The position numbers and the translations under genes are program-made. Under the pieces are notes generated by a model. The model saw only the letters and a program-made list of their open reading frames with translations, was not told the DNA's origin and did not search any database. 64,000 bases of DNA from Clostridia bacterium UC5.1-1E11 (GTDB taxonomy: Bacteria; Bacillota; Clostridia; Oscillospirales; Acutalibacteraceae): the NCBI GenBank assembly GCA_001305115.1, contig BCAA01000001.1:186001-250000 (forward strand), given 5' to 3'. Of the stretch, positions 27,880 through 38,594 are shown piece after piece; position 1 is the stretch's first letter; the number at the start of each line of letters is the position of its first letter.

Positions 27880-28719
27880 TTATTTGGTGTAATCGTAGAA
27901 TCCCTTACCAGTTTTCTGGCCGAGCTTGCCAGCACGAACCATCTTTCTGAGCAGCGGATGCGGACGGTACTTCGGATCGCCCGTTTCAGACTGCAAAACT
28001 TCCATAATGGCCAAGCAAACGTCCAAACCAATCAGGTCGCCCAAAGCGAGCGGTCCCATCGGATGATTTGCGCCGAGCTTCATGGCGGTGTCAATGCCTT
28101 CTACGGAAGCAACGCCGTCAGCATAGATGCCGACTGCTTCATTAATCATCGGAATCAAAATACGGTTGACAACAAAACCAGCAGCCTCATTGACCTGAAC
28201 CGGGGTCTTGCCGATAGACTCGGAAACCTCGATGACTTTCTTCACGGTCTCGGGGCAAGTGGTCTCGCCTGCAATGACCTCAACCAGCTTCATAACCGGA
28301 GCCGGATTGAAGAAATGCATGCCGACAACGGCTCTATCAAGGCCATTGGAGATTTCTGTGATAGAGAGGGAGGAAGTATTGGTTGCAAAGATGCAATCCT
28401 TCTTGCAGATGCCTTCCAGCTGCTTGAAGATCTCCTTCTTCAGTTCCATCTTCTCCAAAGCAGCCTCTACAACGAGGTCGCAATCTGCTACGATTTCATT
28501 CGTGCCAGTGGTGATCTTTGCCAGGATTGCATCCGCAGCAGCCTGCTCCATCTTGCCTTTTGCAACTCTCTTATTGAGTCCCTTTGCAATCTTTGCCTTG
28601 CCGTTTTCAGCCCACTCTGCCTTCACGTCGCAGAGCATTACTTCATAGCCTTCTGTCTGAGCAAACGCCTGTGCGATGCCGGAGCCCATGGTTCCTGCGC
28701 CGATAACACCAATTTTCAT
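27880..28719 (-). CDS. hbd: 3-hydroxybutyryl-CoA dehydrogenase
   Basis: 279 residues, typical length. The N-terminal Rossmann fold [17 protein letters not shown] is followed by [31 protein letters not shown] (catalytic His) and a C-terminal helical domain [27 protein letters not shown]. It reduces acetoacetyl-CoA to 3-hydroxybutyryl-CoA. RBS AGGAGG lies before ATG 28719. It is 93 bp from the corrected crt stop. Confidence 0.97.
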   Translation of the reverse strand: MKIGVIGAGTMGSGIAQAFAQTEGYEVMLCDVKAEWAENGKAKIAKGLNKRVAKGKMEQAAADAILAKITTGTNEIVADCDLVVEAALEKMELKKEIFKQLEGICKKDCIFATNTSSLSITEISNGLDRAVVGMHFFNPAPVMKLVEVIAGETTCPETVKKVIEVSESIGKTPVQVNEAAGFVVNRILIPMINEAVGIYADGVASVEGIDTAMKLGANHPMGPLALGDLIGLDVCLAIMEVLQSETGDPKYRPHPLLRKMVRAGKLGQKTGKGFYDYTK

Positions 28720-28812
28720 AGTAGAAACCTCCTGTTAAATCTTTATTATGTTGGCCCGCACCGGTATCGCCTTCCTTTTGAACGCGATGCCGGTGCGGAA
28801 TGTAAATACAAA

Positions 28813-29588
28813 TTATTTATTGACAAACGGCTCGGGCTTGCGCTTCTCAACAAACGCCGTCATGCCGTTTTTCTGATCCTGCGTCTCGAAGCAGCTGCCG
28901 AACAACTTCTCTTCGATGACAATTGCCTCATCCATGTTGACCTGAGGCCATCGTTGACCGCCTTCTTGCAAGCACGGACAGCGATCGGCGCATTGGCAGC
29001 AATTCTCTCCGCCAGCTTCATTGCAGCAGGCATAAGTTCCTCTGCCGGATACACGGCATTGACTAGACCCAGGCTGAGAGCTTCCGGCGCCTTGACCTTT
29101 GTGCCAGCATAGATCATTTCCTTTGCCTTACCCACGTTGATGGTACGGGCCAGACGCTGTGTGCCACCAAAGCCAGGAGTAATGCCCAGGCCTGTCTCCG
29201 GCTGTGCAAAAACAGCATTCTCCGCTGCCAAACGGATGTCGCAGCTCAGGGAAAGCTCACAGCCTCCGCCGAGTGCAAAGCCGTTTACTGCGGCGATCAC
29301 CGGGATCGGCAGGGTTTCAATTTTACGGAACACATCGTTGCCCTTTTTGCCGAAGGCCTCTCCTTCTGCTTTGGTCAACGTGCTCATCTCACCGATGTCT
29401 GCACCGGCGACAAAAGACTTCTGACCAGCGCCTGTAATAATCAGGCAGCGGGTGGAATCCAGATCAATTGCATCCAAAGCAGCGTCGAGATCCGCCAAAA
29501 CTTCGGAATTCAATGCATTCAAAGCCTTCTCACGGTCGATCGTCAGCACGCCGACGAAGCCATTCTGCTCATATTTAATATAGCTCAT
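28813..29588 (-). CDS. crt: 3-hydroxybutyryl-CoA dehydratase (crotonase), frameshifted
   Basis: About 259 codons. Crotonase motifs: KSFVAGADIGEM (oxyanion loop 1), AAVNGFALGGGCELSLSCD (oxyanion loop 2), FAQPETGLGITPGFGGTQRL (two catalytic Glu). At ~28944 one C is missing (CTCAGG for CTCCAGG); the corrected tail reads VNMDEAIVIEEKLFG, FETQDQKNGMTAF and VEKRKPEPFVNK, ending at 28813. It dehydrates 3-hydroxybutyryl-CoA to crotonyl-CoA. Start MSYIKYEQNGF is 21 bp after thl. Confidence 0.95.
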
Positions 29589-29609
29589 CGTCTTAACGCT
29601 CCCAGCTTC

Positions 29610-30797
29610 TTATTTGTAGTTCTTCACAATGGAGGCAACGCCCATACCGCCGCCGACGCACAGCGTAGCGAGGCCATAGTTGGAACCTCTCTTCTGCATC
29701 TCATGCAGCAGGGTAACCAGGATACGGCAGCCAGAAGCGCCAACCGGATGGCCCAGAGCAATTGCACCGCCGTTGACGTTGACCTTCGCCATATCGAAGT
29801 TGAGGTCCTTTGCAACGGCCAAAGACTGCGCTGCAAATGCCTCGTTTGCCTCGATCAGGTCCATATCCTCCACCTTGAGGTTTGCCTTTGCCATTGCCTT
29901 CTTTGTAGCAGCAACCGGGCCAATACCCATGATGGATGGCTCAACACCTGCGGAAGCGCCGGTAACCCACTCAGCCATCGGGGTGACACCCAGCTCCTTT
30001 GCCTTCTCTTCGCTCATCACAACGATTGCAGCTGCGCCATCGTTAATGCCGGAAGCATTTGCCGCCGTAACCGTGCCGCCATCGGGCTTAAATGCCGGGC
30101 GAAGCTTTGCAATGCCCTCAGCGGTAACGCCTGCACGCGGACCCTCATCCTTTGCAAACATAACGGTTTCCTTCTTAACCTTTACCGGAACCGGAACAAT
30201 CTCATCGTCAAAACGGCCTTCTGCCTGTGCCTTCTCGCACTTCTGCTGGCTGCAAGCAGCAAATTCGTCCTGCATCTCGCGGGTCAGGCCGTACTTTTCC
30301 GCAACATTCTCAGCAGTGATGCCCATGTGATAACCGTTGAATGCATCCCACAGTGCATCGTTCACCATGGTGTCGATCATGGTAGCATTGTTCATGCGAT
30401 AGCCAAAACGAGCCTTGGTCAACGCATACGGAGCGGAGGACATGTTCTCCATACCACCAGCGACCACGATGTCTGCCTCGCCAGCTTCGATCATCGCAGC
30501 AGCCATGTTCACACACTTCAGGCCGGAACCGCAAACGTTGTTCAACGTCAAAGCCGGAACCTCGATCGGGATACCTGCATTGACAGCAGCCTGACGCGCA
30601 ACGTTCTGGCCCAGAGCAGCCTGCAGAACGCAGCCCATCAAAACCTCATCAACCTGGTCGGGAGCAACGTTTGCTCTCTTGAGAGCCTCTTTGATCACGA
30701 TGGAGCCAAGTGTGGCAGCCGGAACATTTGCCAGTGCACCGCCCATCTTACCGATTGCAGTACGCACAGCACCTGCTAATACGATTTTCTTAGACAT
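29610..30797 (-). CDS. thl: Acetyl-CoA acetyltransferase (thiolase)
   Basis: 395 residues from ATG 30797 (GGAGGAACAAAATC upstream); the open frame extends a little further without support. Active-site residues are visible: nucleophilic Cys in [12 protein letters not shown], His in [11 protein letters not shown] and second Cys in LCVGGGMG. It condenses two acetyl-CoA to acetoacetyl-CoA, the entry step of the butyrate pathway. First gene of the operon, with a promoter and Rex-like operator just upstream. Confidence 0.97.
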   Translation of the reverse strand: MSKKIVLAGAVRTAIGKMGGALANVPAATLGSIVIKEALKRANVAPDQVDEVLMGCVLQAALGQNVARQAAVNAGIPIEVPALTLNNVCGSGLKCVNMAAAMIEAGEADIVVAGGMENMSSAPYALTKARFGYRMNNATMIDTMVNDALWDAFNGYHMGITAENVAEKYGLTREMQDEFAACSQQKCEKAQAEGRFDDEIVPVPVKVKKETVMFAKDEGPRAGVTAEGIAKLRPAFKPDGGTVTAANASGINDGAAAIVVMSEEKAKELGVTPMAEWVTGASAGVEPSIMGIGPVAATKKAMAKANLKVEDMDLIEANEAFAAQSLAVAKDLNFDMAKVNVNGGAIALGHPVGASGCRILVTLLHEMQKRGSNYGLATLCVGGGMGVASIVKNYK

Positions 30798-30876
30798 GAT
30801 TTTGTTCCTCCATTTCATAATTCACTAACCCGATCCACCAAAAGTTTCACAGGTCAATCTTCTAATAATTTATTGC

Positions 30877-30911
30877 ATGTTAAATATATCACAATCAAAT
30901 CGAATATGCAA
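30877..30911 (-). promoter_or_regulatory. Butyrate-operon promoter with overlapping Rex-like operator
   Basis: On the minus strand TTGCAT (30906-30911) and TATATT (30883-30888) are 17 bp apart. The 18-nt window 30877-30894 reads TTGTGATATATTTAACAT and matches 11 of the 14 fixed positions of the Rex consensus TTGTTAANNNNTTAACAA. The site covers the -10. Rex represses butyrate genes at low NADH/NAD+ in several clostridia, so redox control here is a good inference. Confidence 0.65.
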
Positions 30912-31135
30912 GGGATTCTAATACGATTTCGAGGAAATTTATCATTCTTGTTACAAATTCGCCACTTTCTGTATTTCCGTTGCTCAGCTTCGTTCAAATT
31001 GCCGAAATCGGCTGTTCTCAGAAATACCCTTTCCATGCTTCTTTTGTATGAAAGAAGGCGGTTTTGTAAAAGATAGGATCAGATGAAGGATTCTTTCCCT
31101 ATACACACCGATTTCGAGAAAGGAAGGCGCCGCAC

Positions 31136-31303
31136 ATGGAGGATCAGCTTTACGACTTTTTAAGGGAGCATCAGGAGGTACAACGTTTCTTTATGTCACT
31201 GCCGGGGCCTCTGCAAGACGCTATGACGGGAAGCAGCCCCACTACGCCGCAGACGAAAGCCTATGTATCCTATATAAATCTCCTGTTAGAACCAGAAAAA
31301 TGA
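31136..31303 (+). CDS. Small hypothetical protein (55 aa)
   Basis: ATG 31136 follows GAAAGGAAGG with 8-nt spacing. The product starts MEDQLYDFLREHQEV and continues QRFFMSLPGPLQDAMTG, then a Ser/Thr/Pro turn and a short helix ending LLLEPEK. The pattern (a helix with FF.SLP, then Ala/Met helix) resembles short uncharacterised clostridial proteins but I cannot name a family. It sits alone between the divergent butyrate operon and asnA. No membrane segment. Too short for certainty. Confidence 0.5.
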   Translation: MEDQLYDFLREHQEVQRFFMSLPGPLQDAMTGSSPTTPQTKAYVSYINLLLEPEK

Positions 31304-31321
31304 AACTTCTTCCCTTTAGGA

Positions 31322-31350
31322 TTGCAAAAAATCCCATTTTGGTTTATAAT
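31322..31350 (+). promoter_or_regulatory. asnA promoter
   Basis: TTGCAA (31322-31327) and TATAAT (31345-31350) with an exact 17-bp spacer, 85 nt before the asnA start. I saw no T-box specifier or antiterminator motif in the leader. Confidence 0.75.
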
Positions 31351-31434
31351 AAGGCGTAAATTTTGCACGTTCAGCAGCGGTATCCCTCTTATACTGGTCT
31401 TCCGCGCTGTCATTTGAGAAAGGATGAACCAAGC

Positions 31435-32447
31435 ATGGATTTGAGCAACCTGATTTTACCTAAGGATTACACATCAAAGCTCGATATTATAGAGACCGAA
31501 GTCGCAATTAAGCTTGCAAAGGATACCTTTGAGCGTGAGCTGGCCGCAGCCCTCTCCCTCACCCGCGTGTCTGCCCCCTCTTTGTACGCCCGGAAACTGG
31601 CTTAAATGACGACTTAAACGGTGTGGAACGCCCTGTCCAATTTGATGTTGCAGACATCCATGCCGATGTTCAAATCGTCCACTCTCTTGCCAAGTGGAAA
31701 CGGATGGCCCTTGCCCGCTATGGGTTCCGTGCAGACACGGGCCTCTATACGGATATGAATGCGATTCGCCGGGACGAGGAACTCGACAACCTCCACTCTG
31801 TCTATGTCGATCAGTGGGATTGGGAGCGCGTCATCACGGCTGAGGAACGCAACATGGAAACATTACAAAACGCTGTTCGATCCATTATGGGTGTCTTACA
31901 TAAAACGCAGGCGGTTCTTACCGAGCGTTTTCCCATTTTAGATTCCTATATTCCCGAGGAAATCACATTTGTAACCAGCCAGGAACTGGAAGACCGTTAT
32001 CCAGATCTGACCCCAAAGCAGCGGGAAGATGCCGCGGCAAGGGAATATGGCGCAGTATTTATCTCCCAAATCGGTGGAGCATTGAAATCCGGCAAGCCTC
32101 ATGATGGCCGCGCGCCGGACTACGACGATTGGTCTCTCAATGGCGACATCATCATTTGGTATCCGGTTTTGAATCGCGCCCTGGAGCTCTCTTCCATGGG
32201 GATTCGCGTGGATGCAGAAGCCCTGCGCCATCAGCTTGCCGCAGCAGGCTGTGAAGAACGCGCCCGGTTGCCCTTCCACAGCATGTTATTGGAAGGGCGG
32301 TTGCCACTCACCATGGGGGGCGGCATCGGGCAGTCCCGCATATGCATGGCGCTATTGGAAAAGGCACATATCGGCGAAGTACAGGCCTCTGTCTGGCCGG
32401 ATAGCATGCGGAATGCCTGCGAAGGGTATGCCATTCATTTGCTATAA
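31435..32447 (+). CDS. asnA: Aspartate-ammonia ligase, frameshifted
   Basis: About 337 codons. Start ATG 31435 follows GAGAAAGGATG. The N-terminus ([20 protein letters not shown]) and the rest ([17 protein letters not shown] segment [60 protein letters not shown]) are class II synthetase-like AsnA. The frame is broken in the C5 run 31574-31578, where one C is missing: the true frame reads [15 protein letters not shown]. It makes asparagine from aspartate, ammonia and ATP. It is followed 33 nt later by repeat copy 2. Confidence 0.95.
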
Positions 32448-32480
32448 AAAGTTACGAAGAACTTTACAGATCGATCAAGG

Positions 32481-32610
32481 GAGGGTGTCCCAAAAGTAAT
32501 GAAATGACTTCAGGATACCCTCGTTTTTTAGAAATCCAGATATTTTTCCAGACAGAAAAAGGATGCCCCTTTCCTATGAATCGAACGATTCGTAGTTTTG
32601 GGGCATCCTC
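32481..32610 (+). repeat. Bipartite-hairpin repeat, copy 2 (polarity plus)
   Basis: 130 bp. Hairpin 1 pairs GAGGGTGTCC (32481-32490) with GGATACCCTC (32513-32522), one G-U pair. Hairpin 2 pairs GGATGCCCC (32561-32569) with GGGGCATCC (32600-32608) and has an inner GAATCG/CGATTC stem. The element ends in CTCTTTTTG, a terminator tail. It lies between convergent asnA and glgB and may serve both. Confidence 0.92.
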
Positions 32611-32619
32611 TTTTTGTCC

Positions 32620-34548
32620 TTATTCCCTTCCCTCAGGTAATTCTTCTGTTGGCTGTTTTTCCTTTTGCGCACTTTGATGTGTTCGGCCAATTGGTTTAAC
32701 CGGCTGCATCCGAGGTACGGTGGTATCAATCCGTTTGATGATACACGAGGCAAATGGCGCCAGGTTGATGTCCAGATAATATTTTCCGCTCTGGAGCTGT
32801 GTGCGCAATTCCCCCTCATTCGTCTTTCCTTTTCCACCAAAATGCAGTTCATCCGTATTCAGCATCTCCGCATATATCCCATAATGGTCCACCATCAGCG
32901 GATAATGCATATGCATGCGATTGGAAAAGTTCAAGGCAATGTACAGCTCTTCCTTTGCTAAATCACTCCGCTTGTACGCAAACACACAGCGGCTTGCATC
33001 GTTCACATCCAACCATTGAAAGCTCTTTGCATGATATTCCTCTTGATAAAGGGCGCTCTCTTCTAGGTAGAGATGTTGCAATGTCTGGAGATAATTCCAG
33101 AATGCGTCATGGGCAGGATAGGTCAACAAATTCCAACCAAGTTCCTTTTGCTCGTCCCATTCCTTAAACTCCGCCAATTCGTTTCCCATAAAATTGAGTT
33201 TTTTCCCAGGATGGGTAAACATATAAAGATACAACGTGCGAAGTTGATGGAATTTTTCTTCGTAATTTCCTGCAATTTTATCAATAATCGTCTTTTTTCC
33301 ATGTACGACCTCGTCATGTGAAAACGGCAACAAAAAAATATCATTGTAAAAATAGCTCATGGAGAAGCTGATTTTTGTGTGTACGCCGGATCGCTGTACC
33401 GGAGGAACCGCCAAGTAGTCGAGCGTATCATTCATCCAGCCAAGGTCCCATTTGTAGTCAAACCCCAATCCCCCGTATTCCACCGGCGCCGTGACCTTCA
33501 AATAATTGGAGGAATCTTCTGCAATTAACATCACGTTGGGATGACGTTTTTGAATCGCATAATTACAGGTTTTTAAAACCAAATCCCTGTTTCATTGACT
33601 GCGTCATTGGGATTGCCCTTGTGATAAATTAGGTTTGCAACCGCATCATACCGTACTCCGTCAAAGTGGTAATATGTGAGCCAAAAAGTCGATTGCTGAA
33701 CGTAAAAAACTAATCACATGGGGCTTTGAATAATCGAAGAGGACTGTTCCCCACTCGCTGTACCGTTGATCCTCATATTCGCTCTCATAGACGAATCCGC
33801 CGTCAAATTGATGCAGCGCATAAAAGTCAGAGACAAAATGAGTAGGGACAAAGTCCATAATGACACCGATTCCCTGCTCATGGCATTGGTTTACAAAATG
33901 CATCAGCTGTTTTGGGGTTCCATACCGGCTGGTAGCGCTAAAATATCCCGTCACTTGATACCCCCAGGACCCGTCAAAAGGATGTTCTGTCAAAGGAAGT
34001 AACTCTATGTGGGTATATCCCATCTTTTTGACATAAGGAATCAACAGCTCAGCCAATTCATCATAGCGATAAAAACGTGCATCCTTCGGGGCGTCTTTGA
34101 CCTTCCAAGAACCGGCATGTACTTCGTAGATATTCAATGGTTTATTGTAGTTCTTATCACGGGTGGTCATCCATTTTCCATCTGTCCAAGGAAAATGATT
34201 CAGGTTGTACACATACGAGGCGGTGTTTGGCCGCAACTCACTGTAAAAGGCAAACGGGTCCGCCCGATCATACACCTCCCCCTTCGCCGTAAAGATCCGG
34301 TATTTGTACATATCCATTTCCTGAATTCCTTGAACAAAAATGGTCCAAACACCGGAAGGCATCCGCTCCATATCGTAACCGGTCCAACCATTAAACGAAC
34401 CAATCAACATGACGCGAGAAGCATTCGGCGCATACACCGTAAAGCGCGCGCCATCTTGATCGTATTCATGGCTAAAATGTGCGCCAAAATCCTGATAGCC
34501 ATCCAGAGATGCCCCTTGGAGATAAGCATCAATCCTTCTGAAATCCAT
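32620..34548 (-). CDS. glgB: 1,4-alpha-glucan branching enzyme, two frameshifts
   Basis: 643 codons in total. N-terminal CBM48 module (RFTVYAPNASRVMLIGSFNGW), then the GH13 barrel: GVIMDFVPTHF, the segment AIDFWLTYYHFDGVRYDAVANL recovered only after correction (as AIDFWLTYYHFDG and GVRYDAVANL) with the nucleophile Asp, MLIAEDSS with the acid/base Glu, and LPFSHDEVVHG. Break 1 is one extra base in the A5 run 33683-33687; break 2 is one base lost at 33575-33578. Because they cancel, the total length stays in frame. It creates alpha-1,6 branches in glycogen. No glgC, glgA or glgP lies nearby. Confidence 0.94.
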
Positions 34549-34702
34549 CCAAGACTCCCCTCTCTCTAGAAACGATCTGTTTCTTTTTTATAGCCAGATC
34601 AAAAATTCTTATCGTTCATAATATAACATATTTCACAAAAAAAATCTATATCATTACAATTTTATAAGCAAACCATTCTGCTTTATCGATCTAATAAAAA
34701 AT

Positions 34703-34723
34703 GGGTCCCCATTCAGGGGACCC
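34703..34723 (-). terminator. Terminator after lysC
   Basis: GGGTCCCC/GGGGACCC stem (34703-34710, 34716-34723), 5-nt loop, followed on the minus strand by ATTTTTTATTAG, 22 nt after the lysC stop. Confidence 0.9.
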
Positions 34724-34745
34724 AAACAACAACCAGGTTCGATCA

Positions 34746-35966
34746 TTAAGCATCCAATGCACTGCCAAAGAATTTATCGTGAACTGCAGCAACCGCTTTA
34801 TCGGCGTCCTTGCTATCGATCAAAACAGAGATCTTGATCTCACTGGTGGAGATCATCTTGATATTGATATTGGCTTCATAAAGAGATTCAAACATTTCCG
34901 CCGCGATGCCCGGGTGAGTTTCCATCCCTGCGCCAACCGCAGAAACTTTGGCTACATTTTCATCGTAAACTACGCTAGTCGCACCAATCAAATCCACATA
35001 AGGATTCAACAAATCAATGGTCGCCTTCAAATTGTCATGGCTGACGGTGAAGCTGATGTCCTTTGTCCCATTTCTTCCGATGGACTGGAGAATAATATCG
35101 ACATTGATATTCTTCGCTGCCAGTTTTGAGAAAATCTTAAATGCTAGACCAGGACGGTCCGGCACGCCAATGATGGAAACGCGTGCGACATCCTCATCTT
35201 TTGCAATTCCGCTGATTACCATTTTTTCCACTTTTGTTGCCTCCTTCACAATGGTGCCCTTCGCTTTGGTCAGGCTAGAAAGTACCTCAAGCTCTATGTT
35301 ATACTTTTTCGCCATCTCTACAGAACGATTGTTTAAAACCTGCGCCCCCAAAGACGCCAATTCCAACATCTCATCATAAGAGATCACACTCAATTTGCGT
35401 GCATTTTTTACTTTGCGTGGGTCGGCCGTGAATACCCCTTCCACATCGGTGTAGATCTGACACAGGTCTGCATTTAAAACCGCTGCGATAGCAACCGCAC
35501 TGGTATCTGAACCGCCGCGCCCTAATGTGGTCATATCGTCGTAACGGTTTACCCCTTGAAAGCCAGTCACCACCACGATATTTTTCTTGTCAATCTCCTT
35601 TTTGATGCGGTCCGGCGTTACACGCTTGATACGTGCCGCACCATAGGCGGAACTGGTGTAAAAGCCAGCCTGCCACCCCAACAGGGAAACCACCGGAAAG
35701 CCCAGTTTTTCAATTGCCATCGCCAAGAGGGAAGCAGAAATCTGTTCGCCAGAAGTCAATAGCATATCCATTTCACGTTTTGATGCATTCGGGTTGATTT
35801 CATTTGCCTTGGCAATCAGATCGTCCGTGGTATCGCCCTGAGCGGAAACCACTACGACCACATCATTGCCCTCCTTATATGTTTGGGTGACGATGTTGGC
35901 CACGTTGAACAGGCGTTCGGCATTTGCAACAGAACTGCCGCCGAATTTTTGAACGATAAGGCTCAT
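34746..35966 (-). CDS. lysC: Aspartate kinase
   Basis: 406 residues from ATG 35966 (ATGGAGGATG ribosome site). Motifs: VQKFGGSSVANAERL at the N-terminus, VTGFQGV, TTLGRGGSDTSAVAIA and YTDVEGVFTADPRKV, followed by two ACT domains (ISIIGVPDRPGLAFKIF-like segment SIIGVPDRPGLAFKIF, and VSAVGAGMETHPGIAAEMFESL). It phosphorylates aspartate for the Lys/Met/Thr branch and is probably feedback-inhibited through the ACT pair. It is last in hom-thrB-lysC, after a 127-nt gap containing two small dyads (36012-36036 and 36056-36069). Confidence 0.96.
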   Translation of the reverse strand: MSLIVQKFGGSSVANAERLFNVANIVTQTYKEGNDVVVVVSAQGDTTDDLIAKANEINPNASKREMDMLLTSGEQISASLLAMAIEKLGFPVVSLLGWQAGFYTSSAYGAARIKRVTPDRIKKEIDKKNIVVVTGFQGVNRYDDMTTLGRGGSDTSAVAIAAVLNADLCQIYTDVEGVFTADPRKVKNARKLSVISYDEMLELASLGAQVLNNRSVEMAKKYNIELEVLSSLTKAKGTIVKEATKVEKMVISGIAKDEDVARVSIIGVPDRPGLAFKIFSKLAAKNINVDIILQSIGRNGTKDISFTVSHDNLKATIDLLNPYVDLIGATSVVYDENVAKVSAVGAGMETHPGIAAEMFESLYEANINIKMISTSEIKISVLIDSKDADKAVAAVHDKFFGSALDA

Positions 35967-36093
35967 TGGTTCATCCTCCATCTCTCAATCAATAAAAATA
36001 CGCAAAGCGCCGCTTCCGAACCACGATCCTGGAAGCAGAGACCTCGCCTATCAAAACCGGAAAACCGGTCTATCCCACTTTGTCAGCTCATCC

Positions 36094-36989
36094 TCAGGCA
36101 ATGGAGATTTGTGCGCCGTTGGAATCCGCCTTCAAAATTCGGATCTGCCAGCCGGCAATGCCCTTCTCTTCTAAATGTCCCGCAGCATACTTGACAAAAT
36201 TATCTGTATCCGCTACGTCGATCATCGAAATAATCGTTGGGCCGGCGCCACTGACATAAGTACCGAGTGAACCGAGCTCATAGCTCAGGCGGAACACATT
36301 GTCCAGGTTGTCGATCAATCCGGAACGGTACGGTTGGTGAATCTTATCCTGTACCGCCACACGCAGGTTTTCCAACTTTCCTGAGAACAAGGATGCGGTC
36401 ATCAGTGCCGAACGCGACAAGTTATACACTGCATCTGCTCGGGCATATGACTCTGGCAACACGGAACGGGCTTTCTCCGTTTTTAACTCAAACGGAGGGA
36501 TAAACAGGGCAAAGCGAATCTTTTCTGAAACCGGTACACTAACACTGTAAACACGGCCTGCTTCAATTGCAGAAGCCACCAAACCGCCCTCAATTGCGGG
36601 GGTTGTATTGTCCGGATGGCCTTCAATTTCTGCCGCTAAATTAATCAGTTCCGTCGTACTCAAAGGACTGCCCAGCAAACGGTTGGCGCCCAGAATGCCA
36701 GCCACAATACAAGCCGAACTGCTGCCCAGCCCACGCGCCATGGGAATATCATTCTGCTGAATCAGTTTTAGCCCTGGTAACTTCCGGCCACATTTCTCGT
36801 AGACCTGTTTTGCGGCCCAAAAATGAGGTTATTTTCATCAGTAGGAATCTTAACATCATCTTTGGAGGAAATATCCAATGTATCGGACTCCTCCATCCAA
36901 ACCTGGTTATACATGGTCAAAGCGATTCCCAAGGAATCAAAACCAGAACCCAAATTGGCGCTGGTCGCCGGAATCTGTATTCTTATCAT
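36094..36989 (-). CDS. thrB: Homoserine kinase, frameshifted
   Basis: About 298 codons. GHMP kinase signatures: [18 protein letters not shown], the ATP loop [31 protein letters not shown] and [10 protein letters not shown]. One base is missing from the run A5 at 36819-36823 (T run on the coding strand); the corrected join reads [16 protein letters not shown], with the true frame continuing [19 protein letters not shown]. It phosphorylates homoserine for threonine synthesis and is 29 bp downstream of hom. Confidence 0.94.
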
Positions 36990-37018
36990 GCTCTACTTCT
37001 CTCCTATATCTATATCAC

Positions 37019-38274
37019 TCACAGCTCTCCGATACGAATGGTATTTTCAATGGTGACTCCCAATTCAGAAAGCTTTTTTAAATTGGCAACAATCAAACGT
37101 TCCGGCATCGCCTCTGTGACAAAGGCGATTTCGCCGGCCGGTGCATTCTTGCGCGTCAAATGGTTAATTTTCCCCAACAGGTGACCGGCGTTGCCAAGGG
37201 CAAGCGCCTCGTTATCCGTACTAGCGCGCACATACATGCTCACCTTATCATCCAGATAATCCTCAATATAATCCGGGCTTCCCTCTCCCCAATAGAGATA
37301 CTTCCTGGCCTTAAAATGTTTGACACAATCGATCACATCGGCTACCACCGCACTGGCGGTCGGCAGCTTACCAGCGCCCTTTCCATAGAACACTACGTCG
37401 CCGGTTGAGTCGCCACGAACCATGATTCCATTAAATACATCGTCCACATTGGCCAGCTGGCTCTCACGGGGAATAAACATCGGGCAGACAATGATCTGAA
37501 GCTTTCCGCTCTCCATCTGTTTGACACGGCCGATCAGCTTTACTACGCCGCCCCACTGCTCTGCATATTCTACATCGGCCAAAGAAATCTTTGTGATCCC
37601 CTCCGTATGAACTTGTTCCGGATAAACATGCCGGCCAAACGCCAGAGAGGCCAGAATACAAATCTTCCGGCAGGCGTCGTCGCCCTCTACGTCGGCTGCA
37701 GGATTCCGCTCTGCATACCCCAGCTTCTGTGCTAAGGACAACGCATCCTGGAAATCCATTGACTCGTGAATCATTTTTGTCAAAATAAAATTCGTAGTAC
37801 CATTTAAGATTCCCGCAATTTCGATCACATCATTTGCCGCCAGGCACTGGCTAATCGGCCGGATAATGGGGATACCTCCACCCACACTGGCTTCGAACAG
37901 GAAGTTCACATTTTTTCCTGTGCCAACTTGAGGATTTCTGCACCCTTGGTCGCCACCAGTTCTTTATTGGATGTTACGACGCTTTTTCCCGCTTCGATGC
38001 AACGCATTGTATACTCAAACGCTGGATGCAAGCCCCCCATCACTTCCACCACCACACGGACTTCTGGGTCGTTGACAATGTCGTCAAAGGACTTTGTAAA
38101 TTTATCCGCAAAAGGGCTGTCAGGAAACTCTCTTAAATCAAGAATATACTTGATACCAATTTCTTCTTTTGCACGCTTTGCGATGTGATCCGTATGCGTT
38201 GTGAGAACTTCCACCACGCCCGAACCGACAACCCCATAGCCCATAACCGCTATCTGAACCATTTTCACCAGCAC
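37019..38274 (-). CDS. hom: Homoserine dehydrogenase, frameshifted
   Basis: About 418 codons. NAD(P) fold VQIAVMGYGVVGSGVVEVL, EVMGGLHPAFEYTM, SVVTSNKELVA, then FLFEASVGGGIPIIRP, GILNGTTNFILTKM, NPAADVEGDDACRK and a C-terminal ACT-like region. One A is missing in the run T6 at 37911-37916; corrected join EKNVNFLFEASVGG. Start is uncertain among GTG 38274, GTG 38268 and ATG 38262. GGGAG at 38276-38280 best fits 38268. It reduces aspartate semialdehyde to homoserine. Confidence 0.94.
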
Positions 38275-38295
38275 TCCCTATATATATTAGTCACT

Positions 38296-38330
38296 CCTGT
38301 CCTAAGATACCTTTCCGGCATATGGACAGG
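38296..38330 (-). promoter_or_regulatory. Hairpin in the hom leader
   Basis: CCTGTCC (38296-38302) and GGACAGG (38324-38330) enclose a second short stem (GATACC/GGCAT with G-U). It lies about 22-56 nt upstream of the hom start. It has no T-tract, so it is a leader structure or operator rather than a terminator. Apart from this, 38331-38550 shows no gene or clear promoter. Confidence 0.35.
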
Positions 38331-38550
38331 CTGTTTTCCCTTCGCCCTCGCCAGTTTTGCACAGGGCATGGCTAAAACTTTGCCATATTTAACAATTTGA
38401 ACGCCCATAAAACAGGATTTCTCCGTTCAGAAGATGAGAAACATGTCTACAGTTTACCATTTTTTAATCGGACATTCAATATCAAAAAGCACAACATTCT
38501 TTGCTTTAACAGATTAATTTATGAAACTGTTGTCAAAATCCAAAAAGAAA

Positions 38551-38572
38551 GGGGACGCGTTTTCGCATCCCC
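38551..38572 (-). terminator. Terminator after the class A PBP gene
   Basis: Stem 38551-38559 with 38564-38572 (9 bp, one G-U), TTTT/AAAA tetraloop, followed on the minus strand by TTTCTTTTTGG. Starts 22 nt after the stop. Confidence 0.88.
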
Positions 38573-38594
38573 ACAATCTGTAAAAAGAATTCGT

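Noticed and set aside
26827..29112. A 761-codon open frame on the plus strand, antisense to bcd, hbd and crt
   Set aside because: It mirrors codon bias of the opposite-strand genes, contains no family motif, has no ribosome site and crosses three genuine genes. Similar antisense frames at 24781-25833, 29703-30779 and 13461-14474 are rejected for the same reason.
31351..31434. T-box leader upstream of asnA
   Set aside because: The leader is only ~80 nt and lacks the TGGNACCGCG antiterminator signature.
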